This document shows, piece after piece, positions 1-8,000 of a stretch of DNA of 64,000 nucleotides; position 1 is the stretch's first letter, and the number at the start of each line of letters is the position of its first letter. The notes beneath the pieces were generated by a model. The model saw nothing but the letters and a program-made list of their open reading frames with translations. It did no database searches and was not told where the DNA came from. A program made the translations under genes and the position numbers. Location: NCBI RefSeq assembly GCF_046557615.1, contig NZ_JBKIII010000004.1, positions 91,303 to 155,302 of the forward strand. The letters are read 5' to 3'. This DNA comes from Haloferax sp046557615 (GTDB lineage: Archaea > Halobacteriota > Halobacteria > Halobacteriales > Haloferacaceae).

Positions 1-507
1 GCGATGGACAAGGTGTGTTTCGAAGAGGGCTTCCACGTCAAGCACGGGGAGTCCATCCTCTCCGAACTGATGAACGGCTCGAAGGCAACACAAGAGAAGA
101 CGCAAGCCGCCTTCGAGAAGTGGTGGCCACGCATCATCCAGTTCTTCGGCCCCACCAACGACAAGTCCGTCCACAACAACTTCGCCCAACAGGTCGGCCT
201 GAAGATGAAGTCGAACGACGAGCTTCGTGACACGTTCCTCGAAACCTACGTCCCAAAAGCCGAGAAGTACGGATTGGTCGTCCCTGAGTACCCACGCATC
301 GAGTACGACGAGGACGAACAGACCTACCACGTCAACGAAGACGACCTCGACTGGGACGAGTTCTGGACCATCGCGAAGAACTCCTCGGACGGAAGCCACG
401 AACAGATTGGAACGCGCGCTCGCGCCCAAGAGGCAGTCGAGTGGGTCCGCGAATCCATGGCTGGCTGGGAACAGTCGTCGAACACCACGCCACAGGCAGC
501 AGACTAA
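1..507 (+). CDS. paaA: Phenylacetyl-CoA 1,2-epoxidase subunit PaaA (C-terminal part, 5' end outside window)
   Basis: This is the C-terminal 168 residues of the catalytic subunit of the multicomponent phenylacetyl-CoA ring epoxidase. The reading frame is open from the first base, so the true start lies upstream; the ATG at 4 is internal. An EGFH (E-x-x-H) motif close to the visible N-terminus is the expected second half of the ferritin-like diiron centre and is followed by the WWPRIIQFFGP segment typical of PaaA. PaaA works with PaaB and PaaC, which follow directly (paaB starts 3 bases after this stop). The last ~20 residues are Ser/Thr/Asn-rich and probably disordered. Confidence 0.93.
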   Translation, partial: AMDKVCFEEGFHVKHGESILSELMNGSKATQEKTQAAFEKWWPRIIQFFGPTNDKSVHNNFAQQVGLKMKSNDELRDTFLETYVPKAEKYGLVVPEYPRIEYDEDEQTYHVNEDDLDWDEFWTIAKNSSDGSHEQIGTRARAQEAVEWVRESMAGWEQSSNTTPQAAD

Positions 508-510
508 ACC

Positions 511-825
511 ATGATTTGGGAAGTATTCAGACAGGACAAACCGGGCGATTACCACAAACACTGTGGGAACGTCCACGCACCAGACCGCGAGATGGCACTC
601 CAGTTCGCGGCGATTCAGCACGGTCGGCGGATGCGAACGCACAGTCTGTGGGTCGTCCCACAGGATGAAGTCGGCGAAATCAGCGCCGACGAAGCGAACT
701 TCGGCGGCTCGACCGACAAGACCTACCGCTGGGCGACGTCGTACACCGACATCGAAGCGGCGGCCCCCGAAGTCGCAGACAGCGAACGAGAACAGGCAGA
801 ACACGAAGTCGAGGTAGACAGCTAA
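511..825 (+). CDS. paaB: Phenylacetyl-CoA epoxidase subunit PaaB
   Basis: A small subunit of 104 residues that bridges the catalytic PaaA-PaaC core in the bacterial complex. The sequence begins MIWEVFRQDKPGDYHKHCGN and contains the conserved pattern of a short beta-rich domain ending in a charged acidic tail. Length matches PaaB of other organisms (about 95-105 residues). It lies between paaA and paaC, with only one base before the paaC start, so it is co-transcribed. It carries no catalytic metal ligands, as expected for a structural subunit. Confidence 0.92.
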   Translation: MIWEVFRQDKPGDYHKHCGNVHAPDREMALQFAAIQHGRRMRTHSLWVVPQDEVGEISADEANFGGSTDKTYRWATSYTDIEAAAPEVADSEREQAEHEVEVDS

Positions 826-826
826 G

Positions 827-1651
827 ATGGCGAAGATTCAACCAGAAGACCTCACCGACACCCAACAGGCCGCACTCGAAGAACTCCTGTTCCGCCTCGC
901 CGACGACGAGTACGTACAGGGCGAACGCCTCATCGAGTGGCAAATCTACGCGCCGACGCTCGAATCGGACCTCGCGCTCGCGAACATCGCACAGGACGAG
1001 TTCGGCCACGCGCGGCTGTGGTACGACCTCCTGCAAGAACTCGGCTACTCCGAAGCAGAAGTTCTCTGGAAACGCCCTGCCGACGACTTCCGACACAGCA
1101 CGCTCGTCGAACTCCCCTTCGAGGAGGGAGACTGGGCAGACGTTATCCTCCGAGGCTATCTCTACGATGCCGCCGAGCGCCTTCGTCTCGAATCGCTCCT
1201 CGAGACGAGCTACGCACCGCTCGCAGACCGCGTTGGTAAGGCACTCAGCGAGGAACGCTATCACCTCGAAAACGCACAGAACTGGCTCGACCGCCTCTGT
1301 GAAGGCGACGGCGAGAGCCGAGAACGCGTCCAGACAGCCCTCGACCGCTTGTTCCCTCACGCGCTCTCGCTCTTTGCTGAGCCTGAGTACGAAGACGAAC
1401 TCATGGATGCTGGGTTCCAGACGGTTTCGACGTACGACCTCGAAATCGAGTGGCTCGACACCGTGATTCCGTACCTCGAATCGCTCGGTCTCGACGTTCC
1501 GGACCCTGACGAAGTCGAACGCCCGACTGCCCGTGGACGCGATGGAAGCCACACCGAACACTGGGACGTGTTGGCCGAGGACTTCCGCCGCACGTACCAC
1601 GAAATCGACGAGCCCGAGCCTGCGAGAATCGGCAGGGAGCGCAAGGCATGA
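827..1651 (+). CDS. paaC: Phenylacetyl-CoA epoxidase structural subunit PaaC
   Basis: A ferritin-like helical protein of 274 residues, the normal length of PaaC. The family signature EWQIYAPTLESDLALANIAQ and the DEFGHARLWYDLL helix are plain. In studied systems PaaC pairs with PaaA but does not hold the active diiron site. The stop overlaps the paaD start by 4 bases (ATGA-type coupling), so PaaC and PaaD are probably translated together. The C-terminal tail is acidic and Arg-rich and of no known role. Confidence 0.93.
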   Translation: MAKIQPEDLTDTQQAALEELLFRLADDEYVQGERLIEWQIYAPTLESDLALANIAQDEFGHARLWYDLLQELGYSEAEVLWKRPADDFRHSTLVELPFEEGDWADVILRGYLYDAAERLRLESLLETSYAPLADRVGKALSEERYHLENAQNWLDRLCEGDGESRERVQTALDRLFPHALSLFAEPEYEDELMDAGFQTVSTYDLEIEWLDTVIPYLESLGLDVPDPDEVERPTARGRDGSHTEHWDVLAEDFRRTYHEIDEPEPARIGRERKA

Positions 1652-2079
1652 GTACCGAGGAGTCTTCCGGAACGGCGTGTGGGTACACCGAGTACGTAGA
1701 CGGTGACGTTCCCGAGGAATACCCCAAGACCGGCGAGGGTGCAACGGGCACCGAAGCGAAGATTTGGGAAGCCCTCTACGAAATCGAGGACCCGGAGATG
1801 CCTGTCAGTATCGTGGACCTTGGTCTCATCTACGACGTTCGCGTCACCGAAACCGAAGACGACGACGGCGAAGCCGCGACTCTCGGTATCGTCGAGATGA
1901 CGCTTACGTACACTGGTTGTCCCGCTCGTGACTACATCACGAACGACGTGCAGTGTGCCATCCTCTCGTCAGGTGTCGACGAGGCGTCCGTTCGACTCCG
2001 CTTTACGCCCGAATGGACCGTCAGTATGGTCACCGAAAACGGTCGTAAGGCGCTCCGCGAATTCGGGTTGAGTGTATGA
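1648..2079 (+). CDS. paaD: PaaD, MIP18/DUF59 domain iron-sulfur maturation factor (N-terminal domain only)
   Basis: 143 residues with a MIP18/DUF59 fold: IEDPEMPVSIVDLGLIYDV near residues 48-66 and the TYTGCPARD loop near residue 90 that carries the conserved Cys. DUF59 proteins help assemble metal clusters; PaaD is needed for an active epoxidase in bacteria. Bacterial PaaD ends in a zinc-ribbon-like Cys-rich tail. Here the protein stops before it, and that tail is encoded by the next overlapping gene at 2076. The first ~35 residues are a low-complexity acidic extension. Confidence 0.88.
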   Translation: MSTEESSGTACGYTEYVDGDVPEEYPKTGEGATGTEAKIWEALYEIEDPEMPVSIVDLGLIYDVRVTETEDDDGEAATLGIVEMTLTYTGCPARDYITNDVQCAILSSGVDEASVRLRFTPEWTVSMVTENGRKALREFGLSV

Positions 2080-2246
2080 TGCGCCGTTTCGACCCCAGCA
2101 CCGAGACGACGGGTGACACCACGGGGGCAGAATGTCCCTACTGTGGTTCGACTGATACCGTCCGCGAACACCCCAAAGGTCCGGGGCTGTGCCGCTCGAT
2201 GCACTTCTGCAACGAGTGTCTCGAGCCCTTCCAGCGGTTCGAGTAA
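2076..2246 (+). CDS. Detached PaaD C-terminal zinc-ribbon protein (56 aa)
   Basis: A very small gene overlapping the paaD stop (ATGA at 2076-2079; a second ATG at 2079 is equally possible). The product has CPYCGS, then LCRSMHFCNECLEPFQRF, that is four or five cysteines in the arrangement found at the C-terminus of bacterial PaaD. It ends FQRFE, matching the usual 'C..C.EPF..FK' ending. I infer that one ancestral PaaD protein is split here into two translationally coupled polypeptides which presumably reassemble. A separate small zinc-finger function is the alternative. Confidence 0.85.
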   Translation: MMRRFDPSTETTGDTTGAECPYCGSTDTVREHPKGPGLCRSMHFCNECLEPFQRFE

Positions 2247-2388
2247 CCGCGTTTCGAGGTCCTCTTTCCTGCGCCCGTAGCAATCTTGGAGAGCGGCGGC
2301 GCTCTGAGACGCCCAACGCGCCGCTACGATGCACACAGCGATTCGCTCGAAAACAAAAGCCAATCGAATACGGAAGGAGGGGCCTGCG

Positions 2389-3840
2389 TCAGCGGATGTT
2401 GATGTTGACGTTCTTTGCCTGCGTGAACTCGCGGACGGCTTCGAGACCCTGCTCGCGGCCGTGGCCACTCTGTTTCGTCCCGCCGAATGGCGTCTGTGGG
2501 AACGTCACCGGGTACTCGTTGACGCTAACCATCCCGTAGTCCAGTCCGTCCGCGACCTAGTGGGCGCGGGAGAGGTTGTTCGTCCAGATACCGGCGAGCA
2601 GGCCGTACGGCGAGTCGTTGGCGATCTCGATTGGGTCGTCGTCCTCATCGAACTCGATGACGGAGAGAACTGGACCGAAGATTTCCTCGCGGGCGACGGT
2701 CATGTCGTTCGTTACGTCTGTCAGGACGGTCGGTTCGACGAAGTAGCCCATTTCTTTGTCTTCTGGGATGCCGCCGCCACAGGCAACTGTTGCGCCTTCC
2801 TCGACACCGATGTTGATGTACTCCAGTACGTCTTCGCGGTGTTCTTTGCTCACGACCGGACCCATGCGGGCGTCGTCGTCGATACCGGAACCGAGCGGCG
2901 TCGATTGTGCGCCTGCGACGACTTTCTCGACTAACTCGTCGGCCACGTCTTCGTGGACGAGGAGTCGAGAGCCCGCCCAGCACATCTGCCCCGCGTTCAT
3001 GAAGATGCCGTAGTGGACGCCGCGAGCGACTGCATCGAGGTCAGCGTCGGAGAAGACGACGTGTGGGCCTTTCCCACCGAGTTCGAGCGTCACGCCCGTC
3101 ACGTTGGCGGCGGCGGCGGCCATGACGTGCGTGCCGACGCCCGTACTACCGGTGAAAGTGACGTGTTCCACCTCGGAATGGGAAGCGAGTGCGGAACCTG
3201 CCTCGGACCCGCTACCGGGGACGACGTTAACGACGCCATCTGGGAGCCCTGCTTCTTCGGCGGCGATACCGTAGTAGAGTGCGGAGAGCGGCGTTTGACT
3301 CGATGGTTTGACCACAGCAGTGTTGCCGCAGGCCAGTGCAGGTGCAATGCTTCGCCCTGCGAGTTGGAACGGGTAGTTCCACGGGACGATGTGGCCAGTG
3401 ACACCGAGGGGTTCGCGCGTCGTGAAGTTCACGCGGTCACCGGGGACAGGGTTGTAGTCGCCTGTGAGTTTGTCCGTCCATCCGGCGAAGTAGCGGAAGG
3501 TATCGATGACCATCTGAACTTCCATGCCCGCTTCGAACGGTGTCTTGCCGTTATCGTGGGATTCGACGAGCGTAATCTCGTCTTTGCGTTCTTCGATGGC
3601 GTCGGCCATCGAGTGAAGTTTGGCACGGCGCGTTCCAGGGTCCATGGTTCGCCACTCACTTCCGCGGGCGGTAGCAGCAGACGCAGCGGCGACGGCCGCA
3701 TCCACGTCACGTTCGTCGGCGCGCGCAACTTCCGCATACGGCTCTTCGGTTGCCGGGTCGAGGGTCTCGATGAACTCGCCCGATTTGCTGTCTACCCAGT
3801 CGCCGTCAATGTAGAGACTCGTTGGACCGCGATATTCCAT
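2389..3840 (-). pseudogene. Aldehyde dehydrogenase interrupted by an in-frame TAG
   Basis: An NAD(P)-dependent aldehyde dehydrogenase whose reading frame is complete (483 residues) except for an amber codon at 2557-2559, after residue 427 (..NNLSRAH). Before it lie the cofactor-binding VPWNYP and GSTGVG segments, the general base Glu253 (LELGGKGP) and nucleophile Cys287 (GQMCWAG). After it the frame continues for 56 codons with normal family sequence (VADGLDYGMVSVN, TPFGGTKQSGHGRE) and ends at 2389. No other lesion is visible, so the mutation looks recent (CAG to TAG is one transition) or is a sequence error; readthrough is less likely. A TATA-like element at 3864-3876 sits about 29 bases before the start. 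Placed next to paaABCD, it is a candidate for the semialdehyde dehydrogenase half of PaaZ. Confidence 0.88.
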
Positions 3841-3863
3841 TCTGGATAGACTATTCGACCCCG

Positions 3864-3876
3864 ATTATTAATCATT
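3864..3876 (-). promoter_or_regulatory. TATA-like element of the aldehyde dehydrogenase gene
   Basis: An AT-only run (on the minus strand AATGATTAATAAT) in a GC-rich setting, centred about 29 bases upstream of the ATG at 3840. This is the spacing expected for a haloarchaeal promoter giving a leaderless transcript. Confidence 0.55.
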
Positions 3877-3933
3877 ATTGGTTACTCAAAAACGAGATGA
3901 CACGTCGAAGTAACACGATTCGGTTTTCACTGA

Positions 3934-4317
3934 CTAGCCGGTTTTGTATACACCACGAGCATCGGCGATGTGTGTCCCGTCTTCGGCGTAGACTGCGACA
4001 TCGACGGTTCCAACGTCCCCACCGAGGCGGACGACCTCTGCTTCAGCAGAGAGGTCGCCTTGGCCCGCGTTCAGGTAGTCGATTCGCATGTCGATAGTCG
4101 GGACAGGTTTCTCGACGAGGCTCACGAGCGCCGCGCCGCCAACTGTGTCAGCCAAGGTAAACGTCACACCACCATGTGCCATCAGCCGGTCCGCGTTCCA
4201 CGAGAGTTCTTCTCGAAGTTCGAGTCTTCCTGTCGCGTGACCATCTTCTACTTTTGTGAGTTCGATGCCCAGCAAGTCCGCAAAGGGCATCTCCTCGAAA
4301 AACGCCTCGATATCCAT
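3934..4317 (-). CDS. PaaI-type hotdog-fold acyl-CoA thioesterase
   Basis: 127 residues with the 4HBT/PaaI hotdog pattern: an N-terminal helix, then LMAHGGVTFTLADTVGGAAL (the HGG...D motif whose Asp is the usual catalytic acid on the hotdog helix), and a C-terminal beta strand VAVYAEDGTHIADARGVYK. PaaI enzymes hydrolyse ring-hydroxylated phenylacetyl-CoA or stalled CoA esters, releasing trapped CoA. It lies between the interrupted aldehyde dehydrogenase and the flavin oxidoreductase on the same strand. A second member of the family is encoded at 6139-6546. Substrate cannot be assigned. Confidence 0.85.
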   Translation of the reverse strand: MDIEAFFEEMPFADLLGIELTKVEDGHATGRLELREELSWNADRLMAHGGVTFTLADTVGGAALVSLVEKPVPTIDMRIDYLNAGQGDLSAEAEVVRLGGDVGTVDVAVYAEDGTHIADARGVYKTG

Positions 4318-4411
4318 AGTACTCTCTCTCAGGGAGTTGGTAAGTTGGTTTCGCCGAAGTGGTCGAAAGTGAATATTTTCACGGAATTTTCACGGAAGGT
4401 TCAGTGACCTG

Positions 4412-5416
4412 TCACTCGAAATGTGGGACGACGTCGTCACCGAGTCGTTCGATACACGCGAGTTGTTCGGCGGTGCCGACGCCGGGGTGGTACGTGCGGA
4501 AGATGAAGTGGATATCGTCGCCAAGTGCGTCGCGGTAGCGTTCGAGTCCCTCGATGACGTCCTCGGACGTGCCGTAGATTGCCTGCTCGCGGAGTTCGGC
4601 GACTCGCTCGTCGGAGAGTTCCGATACCGACTCACCCGAGAATATCTCGGCGTACCGGCGTTGGAGGTAGAGGTATCCGTCTCGCATCGTCTCCCACGCG
4701 TCTTCTTTCGAGTCGCCGACGAAACCGTGTTGGAGAACGTAGATGGTGAAATCGCCATCGAGGCCTTCCGATTCACGGACGTTCCGGATATCTTCGACTC
4801 GCTTCTTCACGCCGTCGATAGAGAGCGACGATGGGGCACACCATGCATCCGCAGTACGTGCTGCACGTCTGACTGCAGGTTTCGCGCTCCCGCCGAGCAT
4901 GATTGGAATTTCACGAGCGGGTTTCGGCGTGACGTCCACACCAGTCGCACCCTCGTGAAACGGTGATTCGTGAGAAATCGGTCCGTCACTCCACGAATCT
5001 CGAAGGAGGTCGAGCATGTCTGCGAGTCGCTCGACGCGCTCGTCTTGCGGAACACCAAACGCCTCGAATTCGCGTGGATTCGACCCGATTGCGAGTCCGA
5101 GCGTCAGCCTCCCGTCGGCGAGCAAGTCCACGGTAGCCGCATCCTCAGCGAGTCGAATCGGATTGTAGAGTGGGCCAAGCGCGATACACGACCCGATTTC
5201 GATGTTCTCAGTGACGGCGGCGAGTGCGCCGAGAGAGGGCATCGTCGCAGAGAGGTAACCGTCGTCGAGAAAATGGTGTTCCGAGACCCACGCACTCGCG
5301 AGGCCTGACTGGTCGATGGCGCGCCCGAGTGTGAGCATCTCGTCGTAGAGGTCTGCCATCGGTCGGTCGTCGTCAGGCCGTCGCTGACACGTGAAGAGAC
5401 CCGTTCCGATATCCAT
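4412..5416 (-). CDS. LLM-class (luciferase-like) flavin-dependent oxidoreductase
   Basis: 334 residues of the bacterial-luciferase TIM-barrel family, which uses FMN or coenzyme F420. Seen: WVSEHHFLDDGYLSATMPSLG (the EHH segment), the GRLTLGLAIGSNPREFEAFG segment with the conserved G-x-G-N/S-x-x-E pattern, and IMLGGSAKPAVRRAAR. An F420-using enzyme is plausible in a haloarchaeon but the cofactor is not decided by sequence alone. A TATA-like GTATTAATGG at 5438-5447 lies about 26 bases upstream of the ATG. Its setting in the paa region suggests a role in aromatic or acyl-CoA metabolism; the reaction is unknown. Confidence 0.82.
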   Translation of the reverse strand: MDIGTGLFTCQRRPDDDRPMADLYDEMLTLGRAIDQSGLASAWVSEHHFLDDGYLSATMPSLGALAAVTENIEIGSCIALGPLYNPIRLAEDAATVDLLADGRLTLGLAIGSNPREFEAFGVPQDERVERLADMLDLLRDSWSDGPISHESPFHEGATGVDVTPKPAREIPIMLGGSAKPAVRRAARTADAWCAPSSLSIDGVKKRVEDIRNVRESEGLDGDFTIYVLQHGFVGDSKEDAWETMRDGYLYLQRRYAEIFSGESVSELSDERVAELREQAIYGTSEDVIEGLERYRDALGDDIHFIFRTYHPGVGTAEQLACIERLGDDVVPHFE

Positions 5417-5437
5417 GGCTGTCCGTCACAACCTCGA

Positions 5438-5447
5438 GTATTAATGG
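5438..5447 (-). promoter_or_regulatory. TATA-like element of the LLM oxidoreductase gene
   Basis: An AT-rich element (CCATTAATAC on the minus strand) about 26 bases before the ATG at 5416, consistent with a leaderless mRNA. Between it and the start lies the decamer TGACGGACAG, also present at the same place before the MaoC gene. Confidence 0.45.
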
Positions 5448-5573
5448 TTAGGAACAGCGAAGTAGACTGGTCCGCCGCTTCAACTGAGAGAGTACCACGA
5501 CGAGTACGACCAGAAAAGCCCCAAAGACGTGCTTTTCATCCGTGATGGGCGACTCAACTTGCAGTTCTTGGGT

Positions 5574-6044
5574 CTATTCTTCGCCAGCTTTCGTCTTGAT
5601 GAGGAACTTCATGTCACCCTTGAGGACGACGGTTCCGTCTTGCTTCGTCATCTCGACTTCGAGAGTGACGAGCCCCGCGTCGTCGCGGGTGCTGAGTTCT
5701 GATTGCCCGGTGACGACCATCGTCTGCGAGAGCGTGTCGCCGATGAAGACGGGATTCGGGAGGTCCATGTAGTTCATCCCGAGGAAGGCGATGGCGGTGC
5801 GTTCGACGAGACCAGAACGATAGACGAAGCCCGTCGATTGTACGAACGTCATCGGCCCGTGGGCGATGCGCTTGCCAAACTGCGTGTCTTTGGCGTACTC
5901 TTTGTTGGTATGAAGTTCCGTCCAGTCACCCGAGAGCGCCGAGTGCATCATGAAGTCGGCTTCGGTGACGGTGCGGCCGACGCTCTGGAACTCTTTGCCC
6001 ACGACGAAGTCCTCGAAGTGATGCGGTTCGTAGCTGTATGCCAT
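5574..6044 (-). CDS. MaoC-family (R)-enoyl-CoA hydratase, possible oxepin-CoA hydrolase
   Basis: 156 residues with the hotdog MaoC/hydratase-2 pattern. FEDFVVGKEF opens the domain and SGDWTELHTNKEYAKDTQFG carries the D-x4-H catalytic pair, followed by KRIAHGPMTF. In bacterial phenylacetate degradation the ring of oxepin-CoA is opened by the MaoC domain of the fused PaaZ protein. No fused PaaZ is present here, so this protein with the aldehyde dehydrogenase at 2389-3840 could be the split equivalent (inference). A role in general beta-oxidation is the alternative. The 157 bases between this gene and the LLM gene hold only a short promoter region. Confidence 0.83.
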   Translation of the reverse strand: MAYSYEPHHFEDFVVGKEFQSVGRTVTEADFMMHSALSGDWTELHTNKEYAKDTQFGKRIAHGPMTFVQSTGFVYRSGLVERTAIAFLGMNYMDLPNPVFIGDTLSQTMVVTGQSELSTRDDAGLVTLEVEMTKQDGTVVLKGDMKFLIKTKAGEE

Positions 6045-6138
6045 ACCTGTCCGTCAGCCTCATCGGATAAAGAATTTTACATACCCATCTTTACTGACAT
6101 TCGGAGCATACTTCACGAGTGAGAGAGACGCAGTTGCT

Positions 6139-6546
6139 ATGACAACATCTGACAGCCACGCCGAGATACGCGAACGCGCATCGAACGACCCCTTCTGCGG
6201 TCGCACCGGAATCGAACTCGAAGACGTTGGCGAGGGCACCGCCGAAACACGGGCCGTCATCGACGAAGACCATCTGAATTTCCACGGAACGCCACACGGT
6301 GGCCTCATCTATACGCTGGCTGATGCGGCCTTCGCGGCGGCGTCGAACAGCCACGGCGACGCGGCGTTCGCCCTCGAAACCAACATCTCGTATCTCGCCG
6401 CCGCGGAAGTTGGCGATACGATTCGCGCGGTTGCGACCGAGACTCATCTGGGTGGACGGACTGCCGAGTACGAAGTCGTCATCTCAGACGACGACGGCGA
6501 GCGGATTGCGACGTTTCGCGGGCGGGTGTACAAGCCGAGTCGGTAA
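6139..6546 (+). CDS. paaI: PaaI-type hotdog-fold thioesterase
   Basis: 135 residues, closer to classical PaaI than the 3934 paralogue. FCGRTGIELEDVGEG opens it and NFHGTPHGGLIYTLADAAFA holds the HGG...LAD motif, with the Asp on the hotdog helix. Bacterial PaaI acts as a rescue thioesterase on dead-end phenylacetyl-CoA epoxide products and prevents CoA depletion. It is transcribed divergently from the MaoC gene and lies just before the convergent paaK. A weak TATA-like CATACTT is at 6109-6115. Confidence 0.85.
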   Translation: MTTSDSHAEIRERASNDPFCGRTGIELEDVGEGTAETRAVIDEDHLNFHGTPHGGLIYTLADAAFAAASNSHGDAAFALETNISYLAAAEVGDTIRAVATETHLGGRTAEYEVVISDDDGERIATFRGRVYKPSR

Positions 6547-6606
6547 TCCAGGTCGTCAACGGGTCAGAGAGCAAGGTAAAACGGGCAGTGGAAACAGTAA
6601 GCGCGA

Positions 6607-7899
6607 CTACTGCTCGCGGTGGTCGAACACGCGCTTGATTTTCCCGACTTCGGTGCGGCCGATACCACCGTATTCGACGAGGTTCAGCACGTCGGGTTTG
6701 AACGACAGCACGTTCACGAGGCGCTCGTGAATCCGTGATTCGAGTTCGTCGGTCGAACCGTCGAACTCCTCCTCGAGTTCGACCGTAATCTCCAGTACAT
6801 CGAGGTTGTTATCGCGGCGCAGGTCTATGCGGTAGTACGGAGCCACTTCATCGAATTCGAGGACGACCGACTCGACTTCGCTCGGATAGAAGTTGACGCC
6901 GCGGACGATGATGAGGTCGTCAGAACGACCGGTCACGTTGTCCATGCGGACGGCGGTGCGGCCACAGTCACAGGTGTCGTAGTTGAGCGTCGTCAGGTCA
7001 CCAGTTCGATATCGAAGGACGGGAAGTGCGTCCTTTGCGAGCGTCGTCAACACGAGTTCGCCCTCTTCGCCTGCTTCGAGGACTTCCCCAGTGTCGGGGT
7101 CGATGATTTCGGGGTAGAAGTAATCCTCCCAGATGTGGAGTCCGTCTTGGGCTTCCTCACACTCGATAGAGACGCCGGGGCCGACGATTTCGGAGAGGCC
7201 GTAGAGGTCGATTCCCGTCACGCCGAGTCGTTCTTCGATTTCAGCGCGCATCGGCTCGGTACACGGTTCGGCCCCGAAGATGATGACACGAAGCGGGAGG
7301 TCGCGAACGTCGATGCCCATGTCTTCGGCGACTTCGGCGAGATAGAGGGCGTAGGAGGGCGTGCAGGTGATGACGTCGCTGCCGAGGTCGTTCAACAGCT
7401 CGACCTGTCGCTGCGTGTTGCCGCCGCCGATTGGGATGACGGTTGCACCAATCTCCTCGATTCCTTGGTGGAGGCCGAGACCGCCCGTAAAGAGTCCATA
7501 ACCGTAGGCGTTCTGCACCACGTCCTCGGAGCCAACGCCCGCGGCGACGAGACACCGGGAGACGGCCTTGCTCCACACGTCGAGGTCGTCTTGGGTGTAC
7601 CCGACGATTTTTGGCTTTCCTGTGGTTCCCGAGGAGGCGTGAATCCGAATCACGTCGTCCATATCGACCGCGAACATCCCTGTCGGGTAGTTGTCTCGGA
7701 AGTCCTCTTTCGTCGTGAACGGGAGCTTCGAGAGATCCTCGACAGAGTCGATGTCGTCGGGTGTCATCCCCGCCTCGTCTAACTGTTCGCGGTAGTACTC
7801 GACGTTCTCGTAGGCATTCCGAACGGTGGCCTGTAATCGCTTGTCTTGTACCGCACGAAGGTCGGCTCGTGAGGTAGTCTCCATACTATCGAATACCAT
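6607..7899 (-). CDS. paaK: Phenylacetate-CoA ligase
   Basis: 430 residues of the adenylate-forming PaaK family, which converts phenylacetate, ATP and CoA to phenylacetyl-CoA, the first step of the pathway. Visible motifs: the P-loop-like SSGTTGKPK at about residues 89-97, LYGLSEIVGPG, the YRTGDLT motif, and RSDDLIIVRGVNFYPSEVES in the C-terminal domain. I chose the ATG at 7899 (MVFDSMETTS) rather than 7884 or 7980, because a strong TATA element at 7921-7933 is centred about 25-28 bases upstream and the length then fits PaaK. Four cysteine/histidine residues around TCDCGRTAVR may matter for folding. Divergent from the thiolase gene at 8001. Confidence 0.93.
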   Translation of the reverse strand: MVFDSMETTSRADLRAVQDKRLQATVRNAYENVEYYREQLDEAGMTPDDIDSVEDLSKLPFTTKEDFRDNYPTGMFAVDMDDVIRIHASSGTTGKPKIVGYTQDDLDVWSKAVSRCLVAAGVGSEDVVQNAYGYGLFTGGLGLHQGIEEIGATVIPIGGGNTQRQVELLNDLGSDVITCTPSYALYLAEVAEDMGIDVRDLPLRVIIFGAEPCTEPMRAEIEERLGVTGIDLYGLSEIVGPGVSIECEEAQDGLHIWEDYFYPEIIDPDTGEVLEAGEEGELVLTTLAKDALPVLRYRTGDLTTLNYDTCDCGRTAVRMDNVTGRSDDLIIVRGVNFYPSEVESVVLEFDEVAPYYRIDLRRDNNLDVLEITVELEEEFDGSTDELESRIHERLVNVLSFKPDVLNLVEYGGIGRTEVGKIKRVFDHREQ

Positions 7900-7920
7900 C
7901 TGTATCAAATACGACGATTG

Positions 7921-7933
7921 ATTATGATAAAAA
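7921..7933 (-). promoter_or_regulatory. TATA element of paaK
   Basis: The minus-strand run TTTTTATCATAAT is the most AT-rich stretch between paaK and the divergent thiolase. Its distance to the ATG at 7899 (about 25-28 bases) supports that start and a leaderless message. Confidence 0.6.
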
Positions 7934-8000
7934 TGGTGCGGGGATTCCAATGGCCTCTTCGGGGCGAACCTATTTCGCACGTCGCAGGCAAGCGGATATC

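Noticed and set aside
680..1744. Long antisense frame (354 codons) over paaC
   Set aside because: A shadow of the GC-rich paaC codons: Arg/Val-rich product without family resemblance.
2557..2559. Pyrrolysine or programmed readthrough at the amber codon
   Set aside because: Haloarchaea are not known to encode the pyrrolysine system and no special downstream element is seen. A mutation or sequence error is simpler.
2953..3849. Long plus-strand frame over the aldehyde dehydrogenase
   Set aside because: Antisense shadow of a well-recognised enzyme; no protein-like composition.
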